Both the position numbers and the translations under genes were made by a program. From NCBI RefSeq assembly GCF_002008165.1, contig NZ_MRDM01000030.1:62001-126000 (forward strand): 64,000 nt of DNA, read 5' to 3'. The notes beneath the pieces were generated by a model. That model was not told the origin of the DNA. It did not search any database and was given only the letters and a program-made list of their open reading frames with translations. The stretch is from Rhizobium laguerreae. Its GTDB lineage: Bacteria; Pseudomonadota; Alphaproteobacteria; Rhizobiales; Rhizobiaceae. This document shows, piece by piece, positions 43,173-51,500 of this stretch. The stretch's first letter is position 1. Each line of letters begins with the position of its first letter.

Positions 43173-44816
43173 TCAAGCGTCTTTCCGTCGTTCTCCCGGA
43201 ATTGCAGCGACAAGTTCGCGGGTGTAGTCCGATTGCGGTTTCAGGAAGATCTGAGACGGCGGGCCGCGCTCGACGACCCTGCCCTTCTGCATCACTGCGA
43301 TTTCGTCACAGATCTGACTGGCGACACGAAGGTCATGGGTGATGAAGATCATTGATACGCCCGTCTCGCGCTGGATTTGGTCAAGCAGCTTGAGGATCTG
43401 GGCCTGGATCGACACGTCAAGCGCGGAGACTGCTTCGTCGGCAATCAGTAGCTTAGGCTTGAACATCAGGGCCCTGGCGATTCCGATGCGCTGGCGCTGC
43501 CCACCCGAGAATTCGTGCGGGTAGCGGCCGAAGGCGCCGGCATCGAGACCGACGTGGGAAAGCAACGCCCGGGCCTCTTCGCGCGCCTGCGCGTAGGACA
43601 TACCATGTGCGACAGGCCCGACGGTCAGTATTTGACCAATCGTGGATCGCGGATTGAGCGAGGCAAAAGGATCCTGAAAGATCATCTGAATTCGAGGGCG
43701 CAGCGGCCGGAACTCGGATTCCGAAAGCTTGACGATATCCTTGCCCTCAAACAAGATCTGACCGCTGTCGCTGTCCTGAAGCTTGATCAGAAGCCGGCCC
43801 AGCGACGATTTTCCGGAGCCGCTTTCGCCGACAATGCCGAGGGTGCGGCCCGCGGCCAACGTGAATGAGGCGTCCTTCACCGCAGGCACGACACGCTGGC
43901 TACCGAACAGCGCGCTGCCACTGCGATAGGTCTTGCACAACCCATTGACCGTCAGGATCGTCTCGTCGCTCGTCTGCGCCTTGAACTTTCTGTCTTCGCC
44001 CGTGAGGTGCGGAACGGCCGCGATCAAGCGCTGTGTGTAGGGGTGGCTGGGGGATTTGAGAACCTGATCGACGCTGCCCTGTTCGACAATCCGCCCCTTC
44101 TCCATAACCACGACGCTGTCGGCAATTTCAGCCACAACACCGAAGTCATGGGTGATGAACATGACGCTCATATCCTTGCGACGCTGAATGTCACGGATGA
44201 GCTTCAGGATCTGCGCCTGCGTCGTGACGTCAAGGGCGGTGGTTGGTTCGTCTGCGATCAGAATGGTCGGCTCAAGGGCCAGCGCAATAGCGATCATGAC
44301 GCGCTGCCGCTGGCCACCGGAAAGCCGGAAAGGATACTGGTGGTACATCAGCTCCGGATCAGGCAGGCCGACTTCGGTCAACAATTCAAGGGCGCGCGCA
44401 CGCCGTGAGGCCTTGGTGCCCACTCCATGGGCCGCCATCACTTCAGCGACTTGGTCGCCGACCGTCATCAGCGGGTTAAGCGCCGAAAGCGGATCTTGAA
44501 AGATCATGGACACGACACGGCCACGCAGCTGGCGCAGCTTTTTTGCCGGCGCGCCGACTATGGTGGTTCCATTGAGATTGATCGCGCCCGATGAGACCGG
44601 AATGATCTTGGGCAAGAGCCCCATGATTGTGTTTGCAGTCACCGACTTGCCCGAACCAGACTCACCGATAATGCAAAGGATCTGACCACGCTTGAGGTCG
44701 AACGAGACATTTTCGACGGCATGAGCCCGTTCCATGCCTTTCGGCAGGTCGACAGTGAGGCCGCGCACCGTAAGCGCTACGTCGCCCGCTGTAACAGCCT
44801 CTGTCATAACGGCCAT
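43173..44816 (-). CDS. ABC transporter ATPase, fused DppD-DppF type
   Basis: A 547-residue protein with two complete nucleotide-binding domains in one chain. The first has Walker A GESGSGKS, signature LSGGQRQRV and Walker B ILIADEPTTALD. The second has GESGSGKS, FSGGQRQRI and LLIADEAVSALD. It powers the adjacent permeases. The ATG at 44816 is chosen for its aagggag site; the frame extends 61 codons further 5' through the regulatory region. First gene of the import operon. Confidence 0.92.
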   Translation of the reverse strand: MAVMTEAVTAGDVALTVRGLTVDLPKGMERAHAVENVSFDLKRGQILCIIGESGSGKSVTANTIMGLLPKIIPVSSGAINLNGTTIVGAPAKKLRQLRGRVVSMIFQDPLSALNPLMTVGDQVAEVMAAHGVGTKASRRARALELLTEVGLPDPELMYHQYPFRLSGGQRQRVMIAIALALEPTILIADEPTTALDVTTQAQILKLIRDIQRRKDMSVMFITHDFGVVAEIADSVVVMEKGRIVEQGSVDQVLKSPSHPYTQRLIAAVPHLTGEDRKFKAQTSDETILTVNGLCKTYRSGSALFGSQRVVPAVKDASFTLAAGRTLGIVGESGSGKSSLGRLLIKLQDSDSGQILFEGKDIVKLSESEFRPLRPRIQMIFQDPFASLNPRSTIGQILTVGPVAHGMSYAQAREEARALLSHVGLDAGAFGRYPHEFSGGQRQRIGIARALMFKPKLLIADEAVSALDVSIQAQILKLLDQIQRETGVSMIFITHDLRVASQICDEIAVMQKGRVVERGPPSQIFLKPQSDYTRELVAAIPGERRKDA

Positions 44817-44967
44817 CGGTCTATCTCCCTTATCTACGCAGCGTCTCGATTGAAATATTGTCACCGATTCATGCATGCTGCCGCACAATCTCTTCGAGCA
44901 GGTGCACAGCTCCTTGGCTCGACACCATTCGCTACCAATCGGCGTTGGTTCGATGATCAATATAAGA

Positions 44968-45006
44968 TTGGTATTGCCATTGGTGTCAATATAGATCAAA
45001 TTGGTT
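44968..45006. promoter_or_regulatory. Three ATTGGT direct repeats, candidate GntR operator
   Basis: ATTGGT occurs at 44968-44973, 44980-44985 and 45001-45006, start-to-start spacing 12 and 21 bases (about one and two helical turns), inside the 217-base gap between the divergent transporter and GntR genes. Role inferred from position. Confidence 0.4.
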
Positions 45007-45033
45007 TAGCAAAATAATTGTTGTGGAGGACAC

Positions 45034-45702
45034 ATGAGCGTGGTGTTGAAGGATTTCATCGAGGCGGAAGGTCTGGAACCAGGCGATCGCCTGCCCCCCG
45101 AGCGTGACTTGGCGCTGAAACTCGGGCTGCCGCGTACCGCCCTCAGAAGGATGCTCAGTTCGTTGGAGAAGGAAGGCCGCCTTATCAGGCACGTCGGCAG
45201 AGGCACCTTTATCGCCGGCAGCGGCGTTGGCTCCAGCGCCCTTCGCCGGCCGGCAACCAATGAAGGAGACACATTGCGCACTTATCCGGCGGAAGTGTTT
45301 GAGGCGCGGCTGATCATTGAACCCAAGATCGCTGCCTTGGCAGCGTTACGGGCGACAAGGCAGGAAGTCGAAGAAATGCAGAAATCAATCGCACGAGGCA
45401 GCACGTCGGAATCTCTAGGCGATTTCGAGAAATGGGACGCCGTCTTTCATCGCATCATCGTTCAAGCCGCTCGTAACGGTCTTCTTGCCTCGCTCTATGA
45501 AGGCATTCACGCGGTACGGGCGGGAAACCTCTGGGGAAAAATGAAAGAACAGTCGCTGACCTCTGAGCGCATGGCGACCTATATCGTCAGCCATCAGGCG
45601 ATTCTTGACGCAATCAAAGACCGCGACAGCAGAGAGGCCGAGCGAAACATGTACGACCATATCATTGAAGCCAGAGCAAACATCCTCGGCCCCAGCATCT
45701 GA
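45034..45702 (+). CDS. GntR-family regulator, FadR/FCD subgroup
   Basis: A 222-residue regulator. The N-terminal winged helix contains EGLEPGDRLPPERDLALKLG and RTALRRMLSSLEKEGRLIRH. The C-terminal FCD helical effector domain includes ARLIIEPKIAALAALRA, the FHRIIVQAARN motif with a metal-binding His, and SHQAILDAIKDRDSREAERN. The ATG is behind a ggagg site. It is divergent from the Dpp-type import/oxidase operon and so probably its repressor, released by the imported compound. Confidence 0.88.
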   Translation: MSVVLKDFIEAEGLEPGDRLPPERDLALKLGLPRTALRRMLSSLEKEGRLIRHVGRGTFIAGSGVGSSALRRPATNEGDTLRTYPAEVFEARLIIEPKIAALAALRATRQEVEEMQKSIARGSTSESLGDFEKWDAVFHRIIVQAARNGLLASLYEGIHAVRAGNLWGKMKEQSLTSERMATYIVSHQAILDAIKDRDSREAERNMYDHIIEARANILGPSI

Positions 45703-45899
45703 ACTTGGTCAGAGCGATTGGTATGTTAGGCACGCGTCGCGTTGTCCGCTGCGGCCGTCCCCGGCTGCGATCTCCACGATGCTCATTAGCCCCACTATCT
45801 CACGTAGCGGAAGATCGGCCTCAAGGTACTGATAGCCGCACCCGAGCCCGGAGGGTGCGGCGCGCGGGCCACGGTCCCTGCCAGACCAGACTGCGCGCT

Positions 45900-46769
45900 T
45901 CAGGGACCAAACTGCCGCCGAAGCCAGGAGAGGAAGTTTCGTTTTCTGGCATCGCCTTCGAATGGGAGGCGGCTCAAAAGGATGTAGCTGTATCCGTTGC
46001 CGGAGTATCCCCGCGGCGCCACCAGCTGCCCGCTTTCTACAGCATCGGCTACCAACGGCTCTGGGCCGATTGCTGCACCTAAGCCGGCGATTGCCGCCTC
46101 AATACTCAGATAAAAATGTTCGAATACCTGGTTCCCGGGTGGATTTGGATCTGCAAGCAAATTATCGGCGATATATCGCGACCACGCGTCTCGCCGCGTG
46201 GCCGAATGAATGCGAGGCAATGAGAGAATACCATCGCTGCCGGAAGCCAACAGGCGTGGCGCGCATACGGGGCCGACACGTTCTTCGACGACCGTTTCCA
46301 CAAAGAGCTCCGGCGACCAGCTAAAATCGCTTCTCCGTAGCGCTAAATCAATATGACTCCTGTCGAAGCTCACCGGACCACCAGCGGCCAATACATGAAC
46401 CTCGACATCCGGATGACGTGCATTGAATCGTGGGAGGCGAGGGATCAGCCACCGCTGCGTGAATGTCGGCTCGCATGAGACCACCAGCGGCGCCGAACCG
46501 CCAACTCTTATTTCCTCGCAACAATCGCTGATTTGGCGAAGCACCTCACTCATCGTGACAAGAAGGCGTCGCCCCGCGTCGGTGAGGAAAACGGCCCTGT
46601 TTCTTCGTTCGAAAAGAGCTACGCCAAGGTCTTCCTCAAGCAAGCGGACTTGCTTGCTGATGGCGCTGTGCGTCACAAACAATTCATCGCCGGCGCGCCC
46701 AAAATTCAAATGACGTGCAGCGGATTCAAAGGCTCTCAGTGCGGATAATGCAGGGACTCGTGCGGCCAT
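45900..46769 (-). CDS. LysR-family regulator, GcvA-like
   Basis: A 289-residue LysR protein with N-terminal helix-turn-helix (LRAFESAARHLNFGRAGDEL, THSAISKQVRLLEEDLGV) and a co-inducer domain (LVVSCEPTFTQRWLIPRLPR). The sub-type resembles GcvA/AmpR, often tied to amino-acid metabolism. It is divergent from the kinase-PdxA2 operon with 107 bases between starts, so it probably activates that operon. It converges on the GntR gene. Confidence 0.88.
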   Translation of the reverse strand: MAARVPALSALRAFESAARHLNFGRAGDELFVTHSAISKQVRLLEEDLGVALFERRNRAVFLTDAGRRLLVTMSEVLRQISDCCEEIRVGGSAPLVVSCEPTFTQRWLIPRLPRFNARHPDVEVHVLAAGGPVSFDRSHIDLALRRSDFSWSPELFVETVVEERVGPVCAPRLLASGSDGILSLPRIHSATRRDAWSRYIADNLLADPNPPGNQVFEHFYLSIEAAIAGLGAAIGPEPLVADAVESGQLVAPRGYSGNGYSYILLSRLPFEGDARKRNFLSWLRRQFGP

Positions 46770-46876
46770 ATCTGTGACTTGAAGTTACGGGTTTCTGTCA
46801 GAATTCATCGTTTTTTTGTCAGAAGCAATAGCGCTAATAGTCTTTCGTCACATTGAGAACCGACGGGAGAGCGATT

Positions 46877-48088
46877 TTGAAGGTAGGAATTCTCGCCGAC
46901 GATCTGACGAGCGCAACGGACGGCGCCGCGCCATTCGTGAGCATGGGGCACAGATGCTTTGTTTTCAACGATTATCAGCGATCGTCTCTGCAAGATGCTG
47001 CGATTATCTCCGTGAACAAGGCAAGCCGTGCAGTATCCATTGGAGACGCTGTCGATCGGGCGACGCTGGCGGCAAAAAGCCTGGCGTCGGCGGAGATTCT
47101 TTACAACACGGTGGATTCCACCATTCGAGGCCACGTTGGAGCTGAAGTATCTGCTGCACGCGCAGCATCCGGTCGGGCTGTTGCAATTGTCGCTCCGGCC
47201 TTCCCAGCGGGCGGGCGAACGACTGAAGGAGGGCGTCAGCTTCTGCGTGGGGTGCCGTTGGAGAAGACCGAATTTGCGAGCGACCCGCTCCATCCTATAA
47301 AAGACTCTCATCTTCGGGCTCTGTTCCGGGACATTCCAGAGGAGGAAGTGCGTTTTCTTGGGCTTGCGGAAATTCGCGCCTTAAAGTCCGGCGAACTTGT
47401 CGCAAATGACAGCAAGTTACTGATAGCCGATGCAGCAACCCAGGACGACCTGGCTCTGCTGGTGAAATCGGCGGCCGATCCTAGGTCCATTCTTTGGTGT
47501 GGTTCTCCGGGACTGGCGACTGCCTTGGCGGACTATGTTGGCCCCGCCGACCACGTCGCAATGTGGACCACCAAGGCGGCGCTCAATCTCTTCGTCATCG
47601 GCAGCGTCAACCCTCTGAGCCGCGAGCAATGCTCAAGGCTGATGAGCACTGGCAACGTGCGCCAGATCGTGGTCGACGCCGAGCAGGCGTCTCGCTCTCC
47701 CGTTCTCGCGGCCGAACGCGCCGTTGCGCAATATAGCCAGTCTGGGGCTACAGGAGATGTCATTCTAACAACGTCCGAGCGCGGCACGTCGGCCGAGCCA
47801 CGGTCCATCGCAATTGCTCTTGGCCAGGCGGTCCGCATGGTTATGGAGCGAAATCCCGTGACCGGCCTCTTCGTGACCGGCGGCGACACTGCTGAATCCG
47901 TGTTGGGCGTACTTGAGATTGGTTCGCTCGAACTTTTGGGTGAGATCGAGCCTGGAATTCCGCTCGCGCGCACGACCGGATCGCATCCCATGCACATCAT
48001 CACAAAAGCGGGAGGCTTCGGTTCGTCGAACGTGCTGCTGAAATCAGCCGAATTGCTTCGGGGCCTCTGGCTTGGAGATAAGAAATGA
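46877..48088 (+). CDS. Four-carbon acid sugar kinase family (DUF1537), D-threonate/erythronate kinase-like
   Basis: A 403-residue kinase of the family that phosphorylates four-carbon sugar acids (DtnK, DenK, OtnK). The N-terminal substrate domain starts KVGILADDLTSATDGAAPF and contains ILYNTVDSTIRGHVG. The C-terminal nucleotide domain has FVTGGDTAESVLGVL and the closing GSHPMHIITKAGGFGSSNVL. TTG at 46877 is taken as start because a gggaga site precedes it and the family begins there. The stop overlaps the next start (ATGA). Confidence 0.85.
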   Translation: MKVGILADDLTSATDGAAPFVSMGHRCFVFNDYQRSSLQDAAIISVNKASRAVSIGDAVDRATLAAKSLASAEILYNTVDSTIRGHVGAEVSAARAASGRAVAIVAPAFPAGGRTTEGGRQLLRGVPLEKTEFASDPLHPIKDSHLRALFRDIPEEEVRFLGLAEIRALKSGELVANDSKLLIADAATQDDLALLVKSAADPRSILWCGSPGLATALADYVGPADHVAMWTTKAALNLFVIGSVNPLSREQCSRLMSTGNVRQIVVDAEQASRSPVLAAERAVAQYSQSGATGDVILTTSERGTSAEPRSIAIALGQAVRMVMERNPVTGLFVTGGDTAESVLGVLEIGSLELLGEIEPGIPLARTTGSHPMHIITKAGGFGSSNVLLKSAELLRGLWLGDKK

Positions 48089-49059
48089 AGAAGCCTATCG
48101 GAATAACCATGGGCGATCCTTGTGGAATCGGCCCGGAAATCGTCGCACGCATTTTTGCGGACGGACTGCCTGAGCACGCGGTGGTGATCGGCGATGCCAA
48201 GGTGATGGAACGTGCTGTCCGAGCCCTCGATCTTCCGCTTCAGGTGCAGCCCGTCACTTCGGTCGACGAGGCTGTCCCAGACGGCAAACTCATGGCCGTT
48301 CTCAACGTTTCCGATCTACCTGACGATTTACCGATCGGGCAGGTGGACGCGCGCGCTGGCCGCGCCAGCTACGACTATGTTGTGAGGGCGATCGACGAAG
48401 CGCTGGCAGGCAACATCAGGGCGATCGTCACCGCGCCGATCAACAAGGAAGCGATGAAAATGGGGGGGCTCAATTATCCCGGCCATACTGAAATCCTTGC
48501 AGAACGATCGGGGACCGACAAGTTCGCGATGATGCTGGCAAACGACGAGCTGCGTGTCATCCTGGTCACGATCCACGTGTCGTTGCGAAATGCCATTGAC
48601 CTCGTGACGCAGGAATCTGTGCTCAGGACGATCGAATTGGCGCACAGGGCAGGTAAGGCATATGGCATCGCCTCACCCCGCATCGCCGTCGCCGGCCTCA
48701 ATCCCCATGCCGGTGAAAACGGCATGTTCGGACGCGAAGATCTCGACATTATCGCGCCGGCAATCGGCCGGGCCCAGGAACTTGGAATAAACGCGTCCGG
48801 TCCATGGTCAGCAGACACGATTTTCATGCGGGCCCGCAGGGGCGAGTTCGATATCGTCGTCGCGCAATATCACGACCAGGGCCTCATTCCGGTCAAGTAT
48901 CTCGGCATCGACAGCGGCGTCAACGTCACCATCGGCTTGCCCTTCATCCGGACCAGTGTCGATCACGGCACCGCATTCGACATCGCGGGCCAAGGTACGG
49001 CCGACCATTCCTCACTTCGCTACGCCTTCTATCAGGCGCTGCTTCTCAACGCAATCTAG
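48085..49059 (+). CDS. PdxA-family 4-phospho-acid dehydrogenase (PdxA2-like)
   Basis: A 324-residue PdxA-family enzyme: GITMGDPCGIGPEI, TAPINKEAMKMGGLNYPGHT, the metal-binding His in these blocks, GLNPHAGENGMFGRED and AQYHDQGLIPVKYLGIDSGV. Translational coupling to a DUF1537 kinase marks it as the PdxA2 type, which oxidises and decarboxylates 4-phospho-D-threonate or -erythronate to dihydroxyacetone phosphate, rather than the vitamin B6 enzyme. Together the two genes should convert a four-carbon acid to a glycolytic intermediate. Confidence 0.87.
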   Translation: MKKPIGITMGDPCGIGPEIVARIFADGLPEHAVVIGDAKVMERAVRALDLPLQVQPVTSVDEAVPDGKLMAVLNVSDLPDDLPIGQVDARAGRASYDYVVRAIDEALAGNIRAIVTAPINKEAMKMGGLNYPGHTEILAERSGTDKFAMMLANDELRVILVTIHVSLRNAIDLVTQESVLRTIELAHRAGKAYGIASPRIAVAGLNPHAGENGMFGREDLDIIAPAIGRAQELGINASGPWSADTIFMRARRGEFDIVVAQYHDQGLIPVKYLGIDSGVNVTIGLPFIRTSVDHGTAFDIAGQGTADHSSLRYAFYQALLLNAI

Positions 49060-49070
49060 GAGCGCTTTCG

Positions 49071-49799
49071 ATGCCCCAGACTTCTCCCGACTTCATTTTT
49101 ATGTTGACCAACCAGGACCGCACTGTTGCCGACGCGGCCGAGCGCCTCCAGGATGTGCTTGCCGCCGGCATCAGACATGTGGGATTCAAGGATATTGGCC
49201 TGCCATTCGACAAACTCTTGGGCCTTGCTTCGGCAATCAAGGCGGGGGGTGCCGCGCTCTACCTCGAAGTGGTCAGCCTCGACGAAGAGAGCGAGCGACG
49301 ATCCGCGCAGGCCGCGGTCGAGCTTGGCGTCGACATCTTGATGGGTGGCACCCGACCACATGTCGTTCTCCCAGTTATTGCTGGGCGAAACATCCAATAC
49401 TATCCGTTCCCCGGCAAGATCGTCGGTCATCCGAGCAAGCTCGAAGGGACGATCGACACAATTGTGGAAAGTGCCCGGCATTTGACGGCGATCAACGGTG
49501 TCAGCGGTCTCGATCTGCTCGCCTATCGCTTCGGCGGCGATGTCGAAGCGCTGATGACGCGGGTGTGCGAGGCCGTGGCCAAGCCTGTGGTCGTCGCCGG
49601 ATCCATCGACAGCCCTGAAAGGATGGCGGCGGTCGTACGGTCTGGTGCTGCAGGCTTTACCATCGGAACGGCGGCTTTCAATGGCGCTTTTTCCGGCAGT
49701 GCCGATCTGCGATTGGAGATCGAGGCGGAGATCAACGTTCTTGAGCGGATTCAAGCTGACGCGGATGGTATTGCACCATCGGTATTAAGCCGCACCTGA
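49071..49799 (+). CDS. TIM-barrel protein of unknown role in the tetronate-type operon
   Basis: A 242-residue (beta/alpha)8-type protein starting at the ATG at 49071, 11 bases after pdxA2. It contains RHVGFKDIGLPFDKLL, GVDILMGGTRPHVV, the Gly-rich phosphate-binding-like end VVAGSIDSPERMAAVVRSGA and AGFTIGTAAFNGAF. It is HisA/HisF-like in layout, but the sequence is not close enough to name a reaction. Its place suggests an isomerase, epimerase or aldolase step feeding the kinase/dehydrogenase pair. Confidence 0.7.
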   Translation: MPQTSPDFIFMLTNQDRTVADAAERLQDVLAAGIRHVGFKDIGLPFDKLLGLASAIKAGGAALYLEVVSLDEESERRSAQAAVELGVDILMGGTRPHVVLPVIAGRNIQYYPFPGKIVGHPSKLEGTIDTIVESARHLTAINGVSGLDLLAYRFGGDVEALMTRVCEAVAKPVVVAGSIDSPERMAAVVRSGAAGFTIGTAAFNGAFSGSADLRLEIEAEINVLERIQADADGIAPSVLSRT

Positions 49800-49877
49800 A
49801 TCGAAGCTTCACCGATCATTAATTGCCGTCTTTACGATTTGGCGACAAGGTGAGTTTCGAATTTGGAGACCAGACAA

Positions 49878-51056
49878 ATGGATCTAGCGACGTTCGCCCC
49901 CTCCCCTCGCTTGGCAGCAACGACCACGCTTGAGGCGCTGGAAACACCCTGTCTGGTTCTGGATGCGGACCGGATGGACCGCAATATCAAGCGGCTCAGG
50001 AACCGGCTCGATGACCTCGGCGTGTCGCTGCGACCGCATCTGAAGACGGCGAAGTCGATTGACGTGGCCCGGCGGTTGATGAGTGCGCCAGAGGGACCGG
50101 CGACCGTCTCGACGCTGAAGGAAGCGGAGCAGTTCGCGGCCGCTGGCGTTCGCGACATGATCTATGCGGTCGGCATCGCTCCTTCAAAGCTCGCGCGTGT
50201 CACCGATCTGCGCGCCAAGGGCGTCGATCTCGTGGTAGTACTGGACACCGTCGAACAGGCACAGGCGGTTGCCGAGGCATCCCGAGACGCCGGAATGCGG
50301 ATCCCAGCCATGATCGAGATCGATTGCGATGGCCACCGCTCGGGTGTTGTGCCTGGCAATCACGCGCAGTTGCTGGAGATTGGGCAGACGCTGGCGGCAG
50401 GCGCGGAGCTGCGTGGCGTTTTGACCCATGCCGGCGATAGCTACAGAGGTGGAGGCGACGAGGCGCAGCAGCGCTATGCGCAGGCGGAGCGGTTGGCCGT
50501 TGTTGAAGCCGCGCAGCTTCTTCGTGGTGCTGGTCTGGCGTGCCCGGTCGTCAGCGTCGGTTCGACGCCGACGGCCCATCATGCGAAGGATGTAACAGGC
50601 GTGACCGAAGTCCGCGCCGGGGTGTTCGTGTTCTTCGATCTGGTGATGGCAGGCATCGGCATTTGCCAGGTCGATGACATCGCGCTCAGCGTTCTTGCGA
50701 CGGTTATCGGACACCAGCGCGAGAAGGGTTGGATCATAACCGATGGCGGATGGATGTCTTTGTCGCGGGACCGCGGCACCAGCAGGCAGGCTATCGACCA
50801 GGGATATGGCCTCGTCAGTGATATCGACGGCAATGCCTACCAGGACATCATCGTTGCCGATGCGAACCAGGAGCATGGCATCCTCGCCGTGCGGCCCGGC
50901 TCGAACGCTCGCCTTCCGGATCTGGCGATCGGAGACCGGGTGCGGATCCTGCCGAACCATGCATGCGCCACCGCTGCGCAGCACCCGGTCTATCATGTTG
51001 TCCGCAGTGACTCGCATGCCGTCGAGGCTTCTTGGCCGCGGTTCGGAGGCTGGTGA
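49878..51056 (+). CDS. DSD1-family PLP enzyme (D-threo-3-hydroxyaspartate dehydratase/D-threonine aldolase type)
   Basis: A 392-residue fold-III (alanine-racemase-like) PLP enzyme. It has ETPCLVLDADRMDRNIKRL with the PLP Lys in LRPHLKTAKS (near residue 58), EIDCDGHRSGV, and the C-terminal metal-site region LPNHACATAAQHPVYHVV with conserved His and Cys. This group contains D-serine dehydratase, D-threo-3-hydroxyaspartate dehydratase and beta-hydroxyaspartate or D-threonine aldolase; I cannot choose. The ATG at 49878 has a ggag site. The stop overlaps the RidA start. Confidence 0.85.
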   Translation: MDLATFAPSPRLAATTTLEALETPCLVLDADRMDRNIKRLRNRLDDLGVSLRPHLKTAKSIDVARRLMSAPEGPATVSTLKEAEQFAAAGVRDMIYAVGIAPSKLARVTDLRAKGVDLVVVLDTVEQAQAVAEASRDAGMRIPAMIEIDCDGHRSGVVPGNHAQLLEIGQTLAAGAELRGVLTHAGDSYRGGGDEAQQRYAQAERLAVVEAAQLLRGAGLACPVVSVGSTPTAHHAKDVTGVTEVRAGVFVFFDLVMAGIGICQVDDIALSVLATVIGHQREKGWIITDGGWMSLSRDRGTSRQAIDQGYGLVSDIDGNAYQDIIVADANQEHGILAVRPGSNARLPDLAIGDRVRILPNHACATAAQHPVYHVVRSDSHAVEASWPRFGGW

Positions 51057-51481
51057 TGTCGAACGTCATAACCGTAAACACCGATCGCGCGCCCAGCCCT
51101 GCCGGTCATTATGTCCAGGCCAAGCTGGCGGGCCAGCATCTTTATATATCAGGGCAGCTCCCGATCCGGCCGGATGGGGCGCCGCTTCCCGACGATAGCT
51201 TCGAGACGCAGGCTGGGCAGGCCATCGACAACATGCTGGCGGTCCTCGAAGCCGCAGGCGGAACCCCGGACGATCTCATCAGGGTGACCGCCTACATCGT
51301 TGGCGTCAGCAACTGGCCGCGCTTTAACCAGGTTTATGCAGCGCGGCTGGGAGAGGCGCGCCCGGCGCGCACCGTGGTCCCGGTGCCCGAACTCCACTAC
51401 GGCTATCTCGTCGAGATAGACGCGATCGCCGTGCTGGCGCAAGACGCTTCTGCGCCGCAGGCAGAAAACAGCTCCGACTAA
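51056..51481 (+). CDS. RidA-family enamine/imine deaminase
   Basis: A 141-residue YjgF/RidA-family protein: HLYISGQLPIRPDG, TQAGQAIDNMLAVLEAAGG, VTAYIVGVSNWPRFNQVYA, ARPARTVVPVPEL (the conserved Arg that binds the imino acid) and VEIDAIAVL. RidA hydrolyses reactive enamines and imines made by PLP dehydratases and amino-acid oxidases, which are its direct neighbours. It starts at the A of the preceding TGA. Confidence 0.9.
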   Translation: MSNVITVNTDRAPSPAGHYVQAKLAGQHLYISGQLPIRPDGAPLPDDSFETQAGQAIDNMLAVLEAAGGTPDDLIRVTAYIVGVSNWPRFNQVYAARLGEARPARTVVPVPELHYGYLVEIDAIAVLAQDASAPQAENSSD

Positions 51482-51500
51482 TCAATTCAGGTCAGCCACG

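Noticed and set aside
49071..49799. Naming the TIM-barrel gene as hisA or pdxA-related
   Set aside because: Layout is HisA-like, but no histidine genes are near and the key residues could not be matched by eye.
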